Shown one piece after another: positions 10,536 through 21,722 of a DNA stretch of 64,000 nucleotides (position 1 is its first letter; every line of letters begins with the position of its first letter). This stretch comes from Rebecca billardiae RCC1528. Taxonomy: Eukaryota > Haptophyta. Location of the stretch: assembly GCA_965240325.2 (NCBI GenBank), contig OZ251224.1, positions 3,348,001 through 3,412,000 on the forward strand, written 5' to 3'. The translations under genes and the position numbers were made by a program. The notes under the pieces were generated by a model, which had not been told where the DNA came from, searched no databases, and saw only the letters and a list, made by a program, of their open reading frames with translations.

Positions 10536-10931
10536 GGCGCGCGCCCCCTCGCGCGCCTCGGGCGCCACGGTGTCCGCCGGGAGGGCCTGCCGGCCCCGGA
10601 TGCCAGCTTGGGCAGCTTGTTGCACGGCTTGCGCCCACTGTCGAGCAGCAGTCGAGCTGCGACCTGCTCCGAAGATAACGAATTTCCGCTCTCAGCCTCT
10701 CTGACAGGCTATTAATCACCAAGCGATCCCGTCATCCCGACAAGTCATCCCATATTGCACTTCCGAGGGGCCGACCAATCAACGCCGAGCCCAACGCTGA
10801 GAAGTTCTCGTCGAGATCGGCAGATCCCGCTCTACAAGCCCGCGCACAAATCAATTGCAGGCGGCCACAGCGGCGGTGCCTCCATCACACGGGCAGGCGC
10901 GTGAGGCGACGCGCGCGCCCGAATCGAGCGG
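10536..10931. promoter_or_regulatory. Divergent intergenic region between coiled-coil and protease genes
   Basis: About 396 bp separates two outward-facing genes. The part near 10700-10860 is less GC-rich and contains CCAATC (10776-10781), a possible CCAAT-type element. No coding potential was recognised. Confidence 0.4.
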
Positions 10932-13900
10932 ATGCAGCGCGTGCGCGCGAGGGGGTGGGGCAGGCTGCTCGCCGCCTGCGTGTGCGTTCTTGGCACGCGC
11001 CTGGCAAGCGGGCAGGTGCGCCACGACGGCTCGCTCGCGCCGAGCGTGCGCCACGGCCTCGCGCGGCCGGCGGCGCGCCTCACGTTTGCCCTGAGCGCGG
11101 GCCGCGGCAGCAGTGGGGCTGGTCGCCGGTTGGGCGGGGATGTGGACGGCGGCTCGCCGGCTGAGCGAGATCCCGAGCGCTTTGGCGAGCCGCTGCCGAT
11201 CAACGTCACCCTGCAGAACGCGGGCGCGTGGGAGGCGGTCCCGCATGACGACGGCCACGTGTGGCGAGCAACCCTCGCGTGCCCCGGGGCTCGTTCGCTG
11301 CACGTGTACGCCGAGCGCTTCCGGCTGCTCCCCGGCGACCGGCTATACGTGCACAACGGGCGCGGCGCAGGCTCGCGCGGCGCGTACACCGCGCACAACA
11401 ACGCACCGCACGGCACGTTTGCAACGTCGCCGCTGCCAGGTGCGCCGCCGGCGCTCGCGCTCCCTCCCGGCTGTGGCGCGCCCCGCCGTCGGCGTGCGCG
11501 CGCGCGCCGCGCCTGAGCATCCGCCGCACCCGTCCGTTCCCGCCGCCTCCCCCCGCCGCGCGCGCCTTTGCGCCACGCGCAGGTGACGAGCTGCACCTCG
11601 AATTTGTCCCGGGCCCCGCACGCGCGCCGCAGCGGCCGTCTGCGCACGGGGCCCGGGGAGCGCCGCACCCGCCCTCGGCGCCGGAGGGCGAGGTGGACTC
11701 GCAGCAGCTCGCGCGGCTGCTCGAGCTGACGCTGGTGCGTCTTCGCACGCACCCTCCCCGCGCCCGCGCCCGCGCCCAGCCACCCCCGCGCGCGTGCTCA
11801 CTGGGCTGCGCGCTGTCGCGTCCGCGCACCCGCCCCGTGCACGCTGTGTTCATGCGCTCGCGCCCGCGCTCGCGCCCGCGCCGCGCAGCTCGTCGCCGGC
11901 ACGACGCCGCTGTTCGGCGAGGAGAAATGGGCGGCGGCGAAAGGGCACGCGCTCCTGCCGCGCGAGGCGCCACTCGCGCACGCGGCAGTCGGCGCGGGCG
12001 GCGCGGTCGCCCATCCCGACCCCGCTGGCGGCTCCAGCTACTCGGCAGCAGGCGGCGGCGCGCCTGGGCTTGAGGCCGGCGCGGTCACGGCTGAGGGCGG
12101 CGCGGGCGCGACGGCGGGGCCCGAGGAGAAGTCGAGCCCGACCGTCCGCATCTCGTCGTGGATCTCGAGCTCGGGCGACTGCATGGTCAACCTCGCCTGC
12201 CAGCAGGGCCATCGGTGGGAGCCGCAGGCGGCGGGCGTCGCTGCGATCATCGAGCATCACACCGCGTCTGTGTGTACTGGCACGCTCATCAACTCGCTCG
12301 ACAACGCCAAGCCTCGGCAGTACCTGCTCACCGCGTTCCACTGCGTGCGCTCGCGCGTGGAGGCGTCGGACTTCGACCCCGACGACAACTTCCTCCCGTG
12401 GTCCTTCCTCTTCAACTGGCAGAGCACCGAGTGCGACGACAACACGCCGCCCGCCGCGGGCGTGCGGCACGTCGGCGCGATCGACTCGGTCTATGGCGCG
12501 ACGGTGCGCGCGTACGGCAACGACACGGACTTCGCGCTGATCGAGATCCACGAGTCGATCCCGGAGAGCTTCCACGTGCACTACAACGGGTGGGACGCGC
12601 GCGGCATCACGCCCAACATGTCGCTCATCATCCACCACCCCACCTCCGACCTGAAGAAGATTACGATCGACTACAACGCGCCGCAGACCAAGCCTTTTGG
12701 CGGGATCGGCTACTACCAGGTCATCTTTGGGCGGCGGCGCGTGTGGCGCTCGCCGCACTGGTACGTGGAGCGGTACGAGGTGGGCTCGACCGAGGGCGGC
12801 TCCTCCGGCGGCCCGCTCTTCGACTGGTACGGCCGGCTCATCGGCGTGCTGCACGGCGGCTACGCCGACTGCGGCAACCCGCGCGCAGACTGGTACGGCA
12901 AGCTCTTCCACTTCTTCGACGACGACGGCAAGTGGGGCCAGAGCGGGCCGCACCGCTCGATCGGCGCGTACCTCGACCCGTACGGCACGGGCGTGCGCAT
13001 GACCGACGGCACGTGGGATACGCCGCACGCCGTCGCCAACCGCCTCGACGCTGGCGTCCAGCTGTCAGCGAGGGTGCGCGCGAGCGCTTCGTGCGGCGCG
13101 CGGCCACCTGCGCCCCTCGGCGCGGGCGGGCGCGCGCGCGCATGCCCCGAGGTCTCACGCACGAACGGCGCGCGCGCGCGCGCGCGCGCTCGCAGGTACT
13201 CACGTTCGGCCCGACGGGCGGGCGGCACGCGGATCACGCGCTCTCGGTCTCGCTCCTCGCGCCGCCGCGCGCGGACGTGGTGGTGAGCGTGCAAGTCCAC
13301 GGCGACCCGGACCGGTGCTTCCACGTGCACCCGGCGCGCGCCGAGTTCACGCCGGCCGATTGGGAGAGCGTCCGATGGCTGACGGTGTCGTGGGACTCGG
13401 AGGCGTGCGCCGCGGTGAGCTGCGCGCTGCGTCTGCTCGTGAGCTCCGACGACTCGGCCTTCGACTCGAGCGAGCCGCTCGAGGTCGCACTGCGCGTCGC
13501 GCACCTTCCGGACGGCGGCAGCGGCGACGACGACAACGCGCACGGGTACGAATCAGTCGGCTGCTTCGCCGGGCTCCCGGCCGACCACAAGCGCGTGCGC
13601 CAGCCGGCGATCTCGGCGCGCGCGTGCCACGGCCCGTGCGTCGAAGCGGGCTACGACTACTTCCTCCTGGGCGGCGGCTCGTGCTATTGCCTCACCGCCG
13701 CGGCCGTGGACCGTGAGCTGCCAAACGACGACCTGCCGACGAGCGCGTGCCGCTCGCTCTCGCTCGAGCCGCCGCACTTCCACCTGTACCGCACGCGGCT
13801 GCTCGGCACCGTGCTCGCGGCGAGCGCGCAGGTGGCGGCGCGCGATGCGCGGTCGGCCCCGTCGCGCGGCGGCGGCAAGCGGGCAGCGGTGGGCGCGTGG

Positions 13901-14047
13901 ATGCTCGCCGTGGCGGGAGTGCTCGCCGTGCTCGCCGCCGTCGGCTACTACCGCGGCCGCATCGCACAGCGCCGCCAGCGTAAGGTCGCGGTGGCACCAG
14001 CAGGGACGAGGTCGACGCCGCTGCAACCGCCCGCCATGATGCTGTAA
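10932..14047 (+). CDS. Secreted trypsin-like serine protease with WSC-like domain and C-terminal membrane anchor, four exons, 898 aa
   Basis: The exons are 10932-11439, 11583-11734, 11889-13073 and 13196-14047. All introns are GT-AG and every junction keeps frame. The protein begins with a signal peptide (LLAACVCVLGTRLASG). A prodomain with NVTLQNAG and jelly-roll-like strands follows. The S1 (lysyl-endopeptidase-like) domain has His371 in LLTAFHCV, Asp434 in TDFALIEI and Ser526 in GGSSGGPLF. After the protease there is a beta-rich region, then a cysteine-rich segment (GYESVGCFAG... CYCL) that resembles a WSC carbohydrate-binding domain. One membrane helix near the end (AWMLAVAGVLAVLAAVGYY) leaves a short basic tail. 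It is probably a cell-surface or secreted protease; the substrate is unknown. TAATAAATC overlaps the stop codon. Confidence 0.8.
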
Positions 14048-14144
14048 TAAATCATCCTCCATGGTGTAGCTACAGAGACTACGTACTCGATCACGTCAGC
14101 ATATCATCAGGCGCTGACTAAGATGATCAGATTAGACCGACTTG

Positions 14145-15142
<998 letters not shown>

Positions 15143-17518
15143 TCAAATGTCAGAGCCGGAGTCTACCTCGGAGTGCCCCGGCGAGTATGCGGCCAATGCG
15201 CGCGGCGGGCCGCGCGCGGCGTGCACGCCGCGAGGCAGAGGCCGCGCGGCTACGTGCACGCCCCCGGAGTAGACTGTGCGTGGTCGGACTGCCACCGGCA
15301 CCGTCCTGGCGTCCGTGTGTGCGCGGACAAAAAGCGGCTCAGAGCGATCCACATAGACGCCAGTCGCGCAACCAGCCGCCAGCACAGCAGCCAACGCCGA
15401 CCCGGTCTCGTCCGCATCCTCATTCAGGTCGTCCAGGTCCGGCAGGTTTGCGCCCTCGTACCACTTGAACTCAGCTGTGAGAATCGTCCGAACCCCGTCC
15501 TCAGAGCGGCGAGGGCGACTGGGTGATGCCAATGGATGAGGCCCGTGAAGCAGCTCAAACTTCTTGTCCTTCCTGTACGCCTTCCCTCCGGAGCACTGGA
15601 CGCCGCCAAAGAGCAGAATGGCGTTGCCGTGAACCGCGGCGGCGTGATGCGAGCGAGGCCCTCCAGGGAACGCACACGTTGTTTTCCACCCGTTCGCCGT
15701 ATTGCCGAGCTCGAGGAAGTGCGAGGCCGAGCTGGGCGCGCACGACGTCGCCTGCAGCTGTTGCTCCGGAACGAGCCCACCGAGCACGTGCAGCTTGTTG
15801 CGGAAGACGACCATCGCCGCATGCGCGCACGGCTCGGGCAGGTCGGCCAAGGCCACCCACTCGTCCTGCTCGGCGGGCGTGTACTTCCAGACGGTGGCTT
15901 GCGGGCGGCCGCTCGGGTCAAAGCCGCCGGCGACGTAGACCGAGCCGTCGTGCACGGTGGCGGCCGCACCGCGCCTCGGAGAGGGCAGTCGGCTCACCTC
16001 GTGCCACTCGTCGAGGTCGGGCGACCACCGAGCGCAGAGCGCCGTCGCGTCATCCGTGCCCGTTGGAGCAGTCGAGCCGGAGCCACGGTCGGATGCGTCG
16101 TCTGTGCCACCGCCAAGGACGTAGATCCATCCGTCGAGGACGCACGCGGCGGCGGCGCCATGCGCGCGCTGCATCCGACCAGCCACCGACCACTGGCGCC
16201 GCGCAGCGTCATACCGGTGGATGTCGCCTTCGCCTCCGTGGAGCAGGTGCAGCGCGCCGGCGTAGAAGACCGGCATGGGCTGTGCCGTGCGGCGCGCGCA
16301 TGCACCAGCGGGGGCGGGCGGGAAGGGCTCGAGAGAGCACCAGCTAGTGCTGCTGACGCCGCGATACATGGAGCCCGCGATGACCTTGAGGCCACGCTGA
16401 CCACCGACATACAGCCCGAGGGGGTCCTCGACCGACAATCGGTAGCCATCGTCGGCGTCGCTGCCGCTCGGAGACGTCGCTGCTGGAAGGAGTCCGTCAG
16501 ACCGTGCGTCCTCGAGCTCGAGCAGGAACAAGCATGCGGGCCGTTCGTCGTTTTCGCGCGGCTGCGAGCGCAGGGAGGACATGGAGCGGCGGAACGGAGC
16601 GTCCGAGACCGTGAACTCGTACGACTCGGTGACCAGTGTCTTCAGACGCTGGCCGCAGCCGGCGTCGAGGATCAACGAGTCCGGGCGGCGCCAGAGCGCG
16701 ATGAGAGCGGGCGCGGGCAAGCGGTGGTACTGCACGCGCTCGAGGAGCTCGCGGAGCTTGCCGATGCGGTTGATGCGGTCGAGGCGGACCCAGTCGAGCA
16801 CAGCTCGCAGAACGCAGACTTCCGGCACGGCCACCTCGCTGCTCTCCAGGACGGCACAGATCGTCTCGAACGAGCATTGGAGCTCTGCATCGCGCGCGAC
16901 GAGTGCGTCGAGGTGCTTCGCGATCAGCTTCACAGCGTCGCGCTTGAGGTTGTACAAGTGGCAGTCCTCGGCAAGCGAGAAGGCAGACAGCGCGCCGTCC
17001 AGCGTCAGATGCCATTGGAGCAGGTTGGCGCAGCTCTGCTTCAGCCGCGGTATGCCGAGGAAGTTTGCGGCGCGGGCCAGCATCTCGACGTCGGCCAGCT
17101 CGACCACCGTGCGCGCGCTGTACAGATACTCGAGGATCCGCTCGAATGTCTCGCATTCGATCCCTTGCAGAGCGACGCTGCCCATCTGTGCCTCGACTAA
17201 GTTCGACTTGAACATCGCGCTGAAGTACTCCGAGCCTGCGGACAGAATGCACCGATGGCACGAATACGACTTGTTGCCGAGCGTGATCGTCGCGTCGGTG
17301 AGGGCCTTCTCCTCGTACAGCGACAGAAAACCGCGGTCACGCTCGCGCACGTTGTCGCTCAGCTGAGAGTCCGTGATCTCGACGCCGCTCCGCGGCTCGT
17401 CGTCCTCGCGCACGCGCTTGTTCGGGAGCATCGCGGCGAGGCGGACGCCGCGCTCGCGACTGAAGTGGCGGTTGGACGGTCGAATTGATTGGATTTCTTT
17501 TCTGATGCTGACGCGCAT
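15143..17518 (-). CDS. BTB-BACK-kelch protein, tandem copy 1, 791 aa
   Basis: A single exon starts at ATG 17518; an internal ATG at 17431 (MLPNKRVRED) is also possible and is conserved in all copies. A BTB/POZ domain spans about residues 64-168 (LTDATITLGNKSYSCHRCIL through YLYSARTVVE), and a BACK domain about 173-270. The C-terminal half has five or so kelch repeats (for example WIYVLGGGTDD, SVYVAGGFDPSGR, KLHVLGGLVP, AILLFGG). Such proteins usually act as substrate adaptors for cullin-3 ubiquitin ligases. This copy differs from copies 2 and 3 in its last 40 or so residues, which end in EVDSGSDI, because the downstream repeat boundary falls inside the reading frame. The substrate is unknown. 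Confidence 0.9.
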   Translation of the reverse strand: MRVSIRKEIQSIRPSNRHFSRERGVRLAAMLPNKRVREDDEPRSGVEITDSQLSDNVRERDRGFLSLYEEKALTDATITLGNKSYSCHRCILSAGSEYFSAMFKSNLVEAQMGSVALQGIECETFERILEYLYSARTVVELADVEMLARAANFLGIPRLKQSCANLLQWHLTLDGALSAFSLAEDCHLYNLKRDAVKLIAKHLDALVARDAELQCSFETICAVLESSEVAVPEVCVLRAVLDWVRLDRINRIGKLRELLERVQYHRLPAPALIALWRRPDSLILDAGCGQRLKTLVTESYEFTVSDAPFRRSMSSLRSQPRENDERPACLFLLELEDARSDGLLPAATSPSGSDADDGYRLSVEDPLGLYVGGQRGLKVIAGSMYRGVSSTSWCSLEPFPPAPAGACARRTAQPMPVFYAGALHLLHGGEGDIHRYDAARRQWSVAGRMQRAHGAAAACVLDGWIYVLGGGTDDASDRGSGSTAPTGTDDATALCARWSPDLDEWHEVSRLPSPRRGAAATVHDGSVYVAGGFDPSGRPQATVWKYTPAEQDEWVALADLPEPCAHAAMVVFRNKLHVLGGLVPEQQLQATSCAPSSASHFLELGNTANGWKTTCAFPGGPRSHHAAAVHGNAILLFGGVQCSGGKAYRKDKKFELLHGPHPLASPSRPRRSEDGVRTILTAEFKWYEGANLPDLDDLNEDADETGSALAAVLAAGCATGVYVDRSEPLFVRAHTDARTVPVAVRPRTVYSGGVHVAARPLPRGVHAARGPPRALAAYSPGHSEVDSGSDI

Positions 17519-17574
17519 TGATTTTCATATTTCCCAGAGCGCGCCCGACGATGAGATCGCTCGAGAGATCGGTG

Positions 17575-17758
17575 ATGACCAACGGTCATCCTCGTCTAGT
17601 GCACTCGCCCGCCGGCGGCAAGTGGGGGAGCATGGTCGAGATCGCGGACGACCCAGAGCTCGATCGCGTGCTCGCGGAGCTCGACCCCGACGCGGCGGTG
17701 GCGAAGCAGTCGTGCGATCAGCGATGTAATGGCTCGGCGTCGGTGCTCCCCGCGAAGG
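17575..17758 (+). pseudogene. Truncated 5' end of the HMG-box gene, array copy 1
   Basis: The ATG at 17575 opens about 50 codons nearly identical to the start of the intact gene at 24191 (MTNGHPRLVHSPAGGKWG and the following acidic segment). Homology stops at about 17758, where GCGAAGG runs into the GTAC-rich element instead of the next HMG codons. The frame continues about 45 codons into unrelated sequence and stops near 17895. The HMG boxes are absent, so any product would be a short chimera. Confidence 0.85.
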
Positions 17759-18432
17759 ATGTACCAACTCCTTTTGGATGTACCAACACGACACACGTCC
17801 GAAGATGTACCCACGTGCAGCAACGCATCCTAAAAATGTACCAAATGTCATTGGGTGTACCATTGTACGTACAGTACACTTTGGTACATACCTAGAACAT
17901 GTTCGTACATTTCACGATGTTACGGATGTACATACCAACTCCTCCCAAATATACCAACAGCTCGTCCGAAAATTCGAAAAAGCACCAAGGTGTAGTCCGA
18001 ATGTGATGACCAAAATGTAACATACCATATGTGTACCAACCGGACTAGTTGGTACATTTTTGGTAGTTACACCCTGGGACTACAGTTTACTGACAATAAG
18101 AGACGCACACAGCTCACAGGCATGAGGCAGGCGAGATCACAGTATTACGATTTATTGGTACATTCCGCGAGAATTTGGTATATACACTTGGTACATTTTC
18201 AGGACGAGTTGGTATACACTTTGGGGAGCAGTTAGTAGACATTTACTATGCAGGGAGGATCTTACACACTTGGTACACCTTTCAGTGTGCAAACTGGTAC
18301 ACATTGGACATTGGTGGTACACATTGGTACACTCGAGAAATGTATACCAATGTGTACCAATGTGTACCAACATTTTCCATGGTACATCGCCTGAGCTCGG
18401 TACACTCCGGTTCTGAGCTCGGTTTGGTCGAT
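17759..18432. mobile_element. GTAC-rich element with inverted motif arrangement, copy 1
   Basis: About 18 copies of TGTACC or its complement GGTACA occur, mostly inside TGTACCAA/TTGGTACA. The left half carries mainly TGTACC and the right half mainly GGTACA, as in a decayed foldback element. Perfect or near-perfect hairpins lie at 18032-18056 (TGTACCAAC, 7-nt loop, GTTGGTACA) and 18316-18358 (GGTACACATTGGTACA against TGTATACCAATGTGTACC). A conserved box shared with other sites lies at 18081-18142. It interrupts the HMG gene copy on its left and abuts the kelch copy-2 stop codon on its right. A mobile origin is inference. Confidence 0.6.
18081..18142 (+). repeat. Dispersed AATAAGAGACGCACACAGCT box, occurrence 1
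   Basis: The sequence runs from TACAGTTTACTGACAATAAG through AGACGCACACAGCTCA to GGCAGGCGAGAT. Close matches lie at 21371-21432, 50407-50446 and 58942-58990. This one and the 21371 copy carry a 9-nt insertion (CAGGCATGA). Confidence 0.85.
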
Positions 18433-20808
18433 CTAACCGAGTCGTATTGCACCTCCGAACGTAGCCAGCCGCTGGCCGCGCGCGGCGCGCACGCCAGGTG
18501 GAGGCAGCGCGGCGGCGCGCACGCCAGGTGGAGGCAGCGCGGCGCGCACGCCCCCGGAGTAGACTGTGCGTGGTCGGACTGCCACCGGCACCGTCCTGGC
18601 GTCCGTGTGTGCGCGGACAAAAGGCGGCTCAGAGCGATCCACATAGACGCCAGTCGCGCAACCAGCCGCCAGCACAGCAGCCAACGCCGACCCGGTCTCG
18701 TCCGCATCCTCATTCAGGTCGTCCAGGTCCGGCAGGTTTGCCCCCTCGTACCACTTGAACTCAGCTGTGAGAATCGTCCGAACCCCGTCCTCAGAGCGGC
18801 GAGGGCGACTGGGTGATGCCAATGGATGGGGCCCGTGAAGCAGCTCAAACTTCTTGTCCTTCCTGTACGCCTTCCCACCGGAGCACTGGACGCCGCCAAA
18901 GAGCAGAATTGCGTTGCCGTGAACCGCGGCGGCGTGATGCGAGCGAGGCCCTCCAGGGAACGCACACGTTGTTTTCCACCCGTTCGCCGTATTGCCGAGC
19001 TCGAGGAAGTGCGAGGCCGAGCTGGGCGCGCACGACGTCGCCTGCAGCTGTTGCTCCGGAACGAGCCCACCGAGCACGTGCAGCTTGTTGCGGAAGACGA
19101 CCATCGCCGCATGCGCGCACGGCTCGGGCAGGTCGGCCAAGGCCACCCACTCGTCCTGCTCGGCGGGCGTGTACTTCCAGACGGTGGCTTGCGGGCGGCC
19201 GCTCGGGTCAAAGCCGCCGGCGACGTAGACCGAGCCGTCGTGCACGGTGGCGGCCGCACCGCGCCTCGGAGAGGGCAGTCGGCTCACCTCGTGCCACTCG
19301 TCGAGGTCGGGCGACCACCGAGCGCAGAGCGCCGTCGCGTCATCCGTGCCCGTTGGAGCAGTCGAGCCGGAGCCACGGTCGGATGCGTCGTCTGTGCCAC
19401 CGCCAAGGACGTAGATCCATCCGTCGAGGACGCACGCGGCGGCGGCGCCATGCGCGCGCTGCATCCGACCAGCCACCGACCACTGGCGCCGCGCAGCGTC
19501 ATACCGGTGGATGTCGCCTTCGCCTCCGTGGAGCAGGTGCAGCGCGCCGGCGTAGAAGACCGGCATGGGCTGTGCCGTGCGGCGCGCGCATGCACCAGCG
19601 GGGGCGGGCGGGAAGGGCTCGAGAGAGCACCAGCTAGTGCTGCTGACGCCGCGATACATGGAGCCCGCGATGACCTTGAGGCCACGCTGACCACCGACAT
19701 ACAGCCCGAGGGGGTCCTCGACCGACAATCGGTAGCCATCGTCGGCGTCGCTGCCGCTCGGAGACGTCGCTGCTGGAAGGAGTCCGTCAGACCGTGCGTC
19801 CTCGAGCTCGAGCAGGAACAAGCATGCGGGCCGTTCGTCGTTTTCGCGCGGCTGCGAGCGCAGGGAGGACATGGAGCGGCGGAACGGAGCGTCCGAGACC
19901 GTGAACTCGTACGACTCGGTGACCAGTGTCTTCAGACGCTGGCCGCAGCCGGCGTCGAGGATCAACGAGTCCGGGCGGCGCCAGAGCGCGATGAGAGCGG
20001 GCGCGGGCAAGCGGTGGTACTGCACGCGCTCGAGGAGCTCGCGGAGCTTGCCGATGCGGTTGATGCGGTCGAGGCGGACCCAGTCGAGCACAGCTCGCAG
20101 AACGCAGACTTCCGGCACGGCCACCTCGCTGCTCTCCAGGACGGCACAGATCGTCTCGAACGAGCATTGGAGCTCTGCATCGCGCGCGACGAGTGCGTCG
20201 AGGTGCTTCGCGATCAGCTTCACAGCGTCGCGCTTGAGGTTGTACAAGTGGCAGTCCTCGGCAAGCGAGAAGGCAGACAGCGCGCCGTCCAGCGTCAGAT
20301 GCCATTGGAGCAGGTTGGCGCAGCTCTGCTTCAGCCGCGGTATGCCGAGGAAGTTTGCGGCGCGGGCCAGCATCTCGACGTCGGCCAGCTCGACCACCGT
20401 GCGCGCGCTGTACAGATACTCGAGGATCCGCTCGAATGTCTCGCATTCGATCCCTTGCAGAGCGACGCTGCCCATCTGTGCCTCGACTAAGTTCGACTTG
20501 AACATCGCGCTGAAGTACTCCGAGCCTGCGGACAGAATGCACCGATGGCACGAATACGACTTGTTGCCGAGCGTGATCGTCGCGTCGGTGAGGGCCTTCT
20601 CCTCGTACAGCGACAGAAAACCGCGGTCACGCTCGCGCACGTTGTCGCTCAGCTGAGAGTCCGTGATCTCGACGCCGCTCCGCGGCTCGTCGTCCTCGCG
20701 CACGCGCTTGTTCGGGAGCATCGCGGCGAGGCGGACGCCGCGCTCGCGACTGAAGTGGCGGTTGGACGGTCGAATTGATTGGATTTCTTTTCTGATGCTG
20801 ACGCGCAT
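18433..20808 (-). CDS. BTB-BACK-kelch protein, tandem copy 2, 791 aa
   Basis: This copy is almost identical to copy 1 over BTB, BACK and kelch domains; the differences seen are a Leu-to-Pro change in SEPPFVRAHT and the C-terminus. The tail here reads through two short GVRAA repeats and ends GGAIRLG, encoded by a duplicated CGCACGCCAGGTGGAGGCAG (18488 and 18518). The stop codon (18433-18435) adjoins the GTAC-rich element. The upstream region is the same as for copy 1: a 56-bp gap to the oppositely directed HMG fragment. With this identity, transcripts of the copies could hardly be told apart. Confidence 0.9.
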   Translation of the reverse strand: MRVSIRKEIQSIRPSNRHFSRERGVRLAAMLPNKRVREDDEPRSGVEITDSQLSDNVRERDRGFLSLYEEKALTDATITLGNKSYSCHRCILSAGSEYFSAMFKSNLVEAQMGSVALQGIECETFERILEYLYSARTVVELADVEMLARAANFLGIPRLKQSCANLLQWHLTLDGALSAFSLAEDCHLYNLKRDAVKLIAKHLDALVARDAELQCSFETICAVLESSEVAVPEVCVLRAVLDWVRLDRINRIGKLRELLERVQYHRLPAPALIALWRRPDSLILDAGCGQRLKTLVTESYEFTVSDAPFRRSMSSLRSQPRENDERPACLFLLELEDARSDGLLPAATSPSGSDADDGYRLSVEDPLGLYVGGQRGLKVIAGSMYRGVSSTSWCSLEPFPPAPAGACARRTAQPMPVFYAGALHLLHGGEGDIHRYDAARRQWSVAGRMQRAHGAAAACVLDGWIYVLGGGTDDASDRGSGSTAPTGTDDATALCARWSPDLDEWHEVSRLPSPRRGAAATVHDGSVYVAGGFDPSGRPQATVWKYTPAEQDEWVALADLPEPCAHAAMVVFRNKLHVLGGLVPEQQLQATSCAPSSASHFLELGNTANGWKTTCAFPGGPRSHHAAAVHGNAILLFGGVQCSGGKAYRKDKKFELLHGPHPLASPSRPRRSEDGVRTILTAEFKWYEGANLPDLDDLNEDADETGSALAAVLAAGCATGVYVDRSEPPFVRAHTDARTVPVAVRPRTVYSGGVRAALPPPGVRAAALPPPGVRAARGQRLATFGGAIRLG

Positions 20809-20864
20809 TGATTTTCATATTTCCCAGAGCGCGCCCGACGATGAGATCGCTCGAGAGATCGGTG

Positions 20865-21048
20865 ATGACCAACGGTCATCCTCGTCTAGTGCACTCGCCC
20901 GCCGGCGGCAAGTGGGGGAGCATGGTCGAGATCGCGGACGACCCAGAGCTCGATCGCGTGCTCGCGGAGCTCGACCCCGACGCGGCGGTGGCGAAGCAGT
21001 CGTGCGATCAGCGATGTAATGGCTCGGCGTCGGTGCTCCCCGCGAAGG
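20865..21048 (+). pseudogene. Truncated 5' end of the HMG-box gene, array copy 2
   Basis: This is the same structure as the fragment at 17575, 3,290 bp further on: about 50 HMG-gene codons ending in GCGAAGG at the border of the second GTAC-rich element. Confidence 0.85.
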
Positions 21049-21722
21049 ATGTACCAACTCCTTTTGGATGTACCAACACGACACACGTCCGAAGATGTAC
21101 CCACGTGCAGCAACGCATCCTAAAAATGTACCAAATGTCATTGGGTGTACCATTGTACGTACAGTACACTTTGGTACATACCTAGAACATGTTCGTACAT
21201 TTCACGATGTTACGGATGTACATACCAACTCCTCCCAAATATACCAACAGCTCGTCCGAAAATTCGAAAAAGCACCAAGGTGTAGTCCGAATGTGATGAC
21301 CAAAATGTAACATACCATATGTGTACCAACCGGACTAGTTGGTACATTTTTGGTAGTTACACCCTGGGACTACAGTTTACTGACAATAAGAGACGCACAC
21401 AGCTCACAGGCATGAGGCAGGCGAGATCACAGTATTACGATTTATTGGTACATTCCGCGAGAATTTGGTATATACACTTGGTACATTTTCAGGACGAGTT
21501 GGTATACACTTTGGGGAGCAGTTAGTAGACATTTACTATGCAGGGAGGATCTTACACACTTGGTACACCTTTCAGTGTGCAAACTGGTACACATTGGACA
21601 TTGGTGGTACACATTGGTACACTCGAGAAATGTATACCAATGTGTACCAATGTGTACCAACATTTTCCATGGTACATCGCCTGAGCTCGGTACACTCCGG
21701 TTCTGAGCTCGGTTTGGTCGAT
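21049..21722. mobile_element. GTAC-rich element, copy 2
   Basis: No difference from the copy at 17759-18432 was noticed, including both hairpins and the dispersed box (21371-21432). It arrived as part of the duplicated 3,290-bp unit rather than by separate insertion. Confidence 0.6.

Noticed and set aside
15536-17200. 554-codon plus-strand frame inside each kelch gene
   Set aside because: It is antisense to BTB-kelch coding sequence, is repeated identically with it, and has no domain features.
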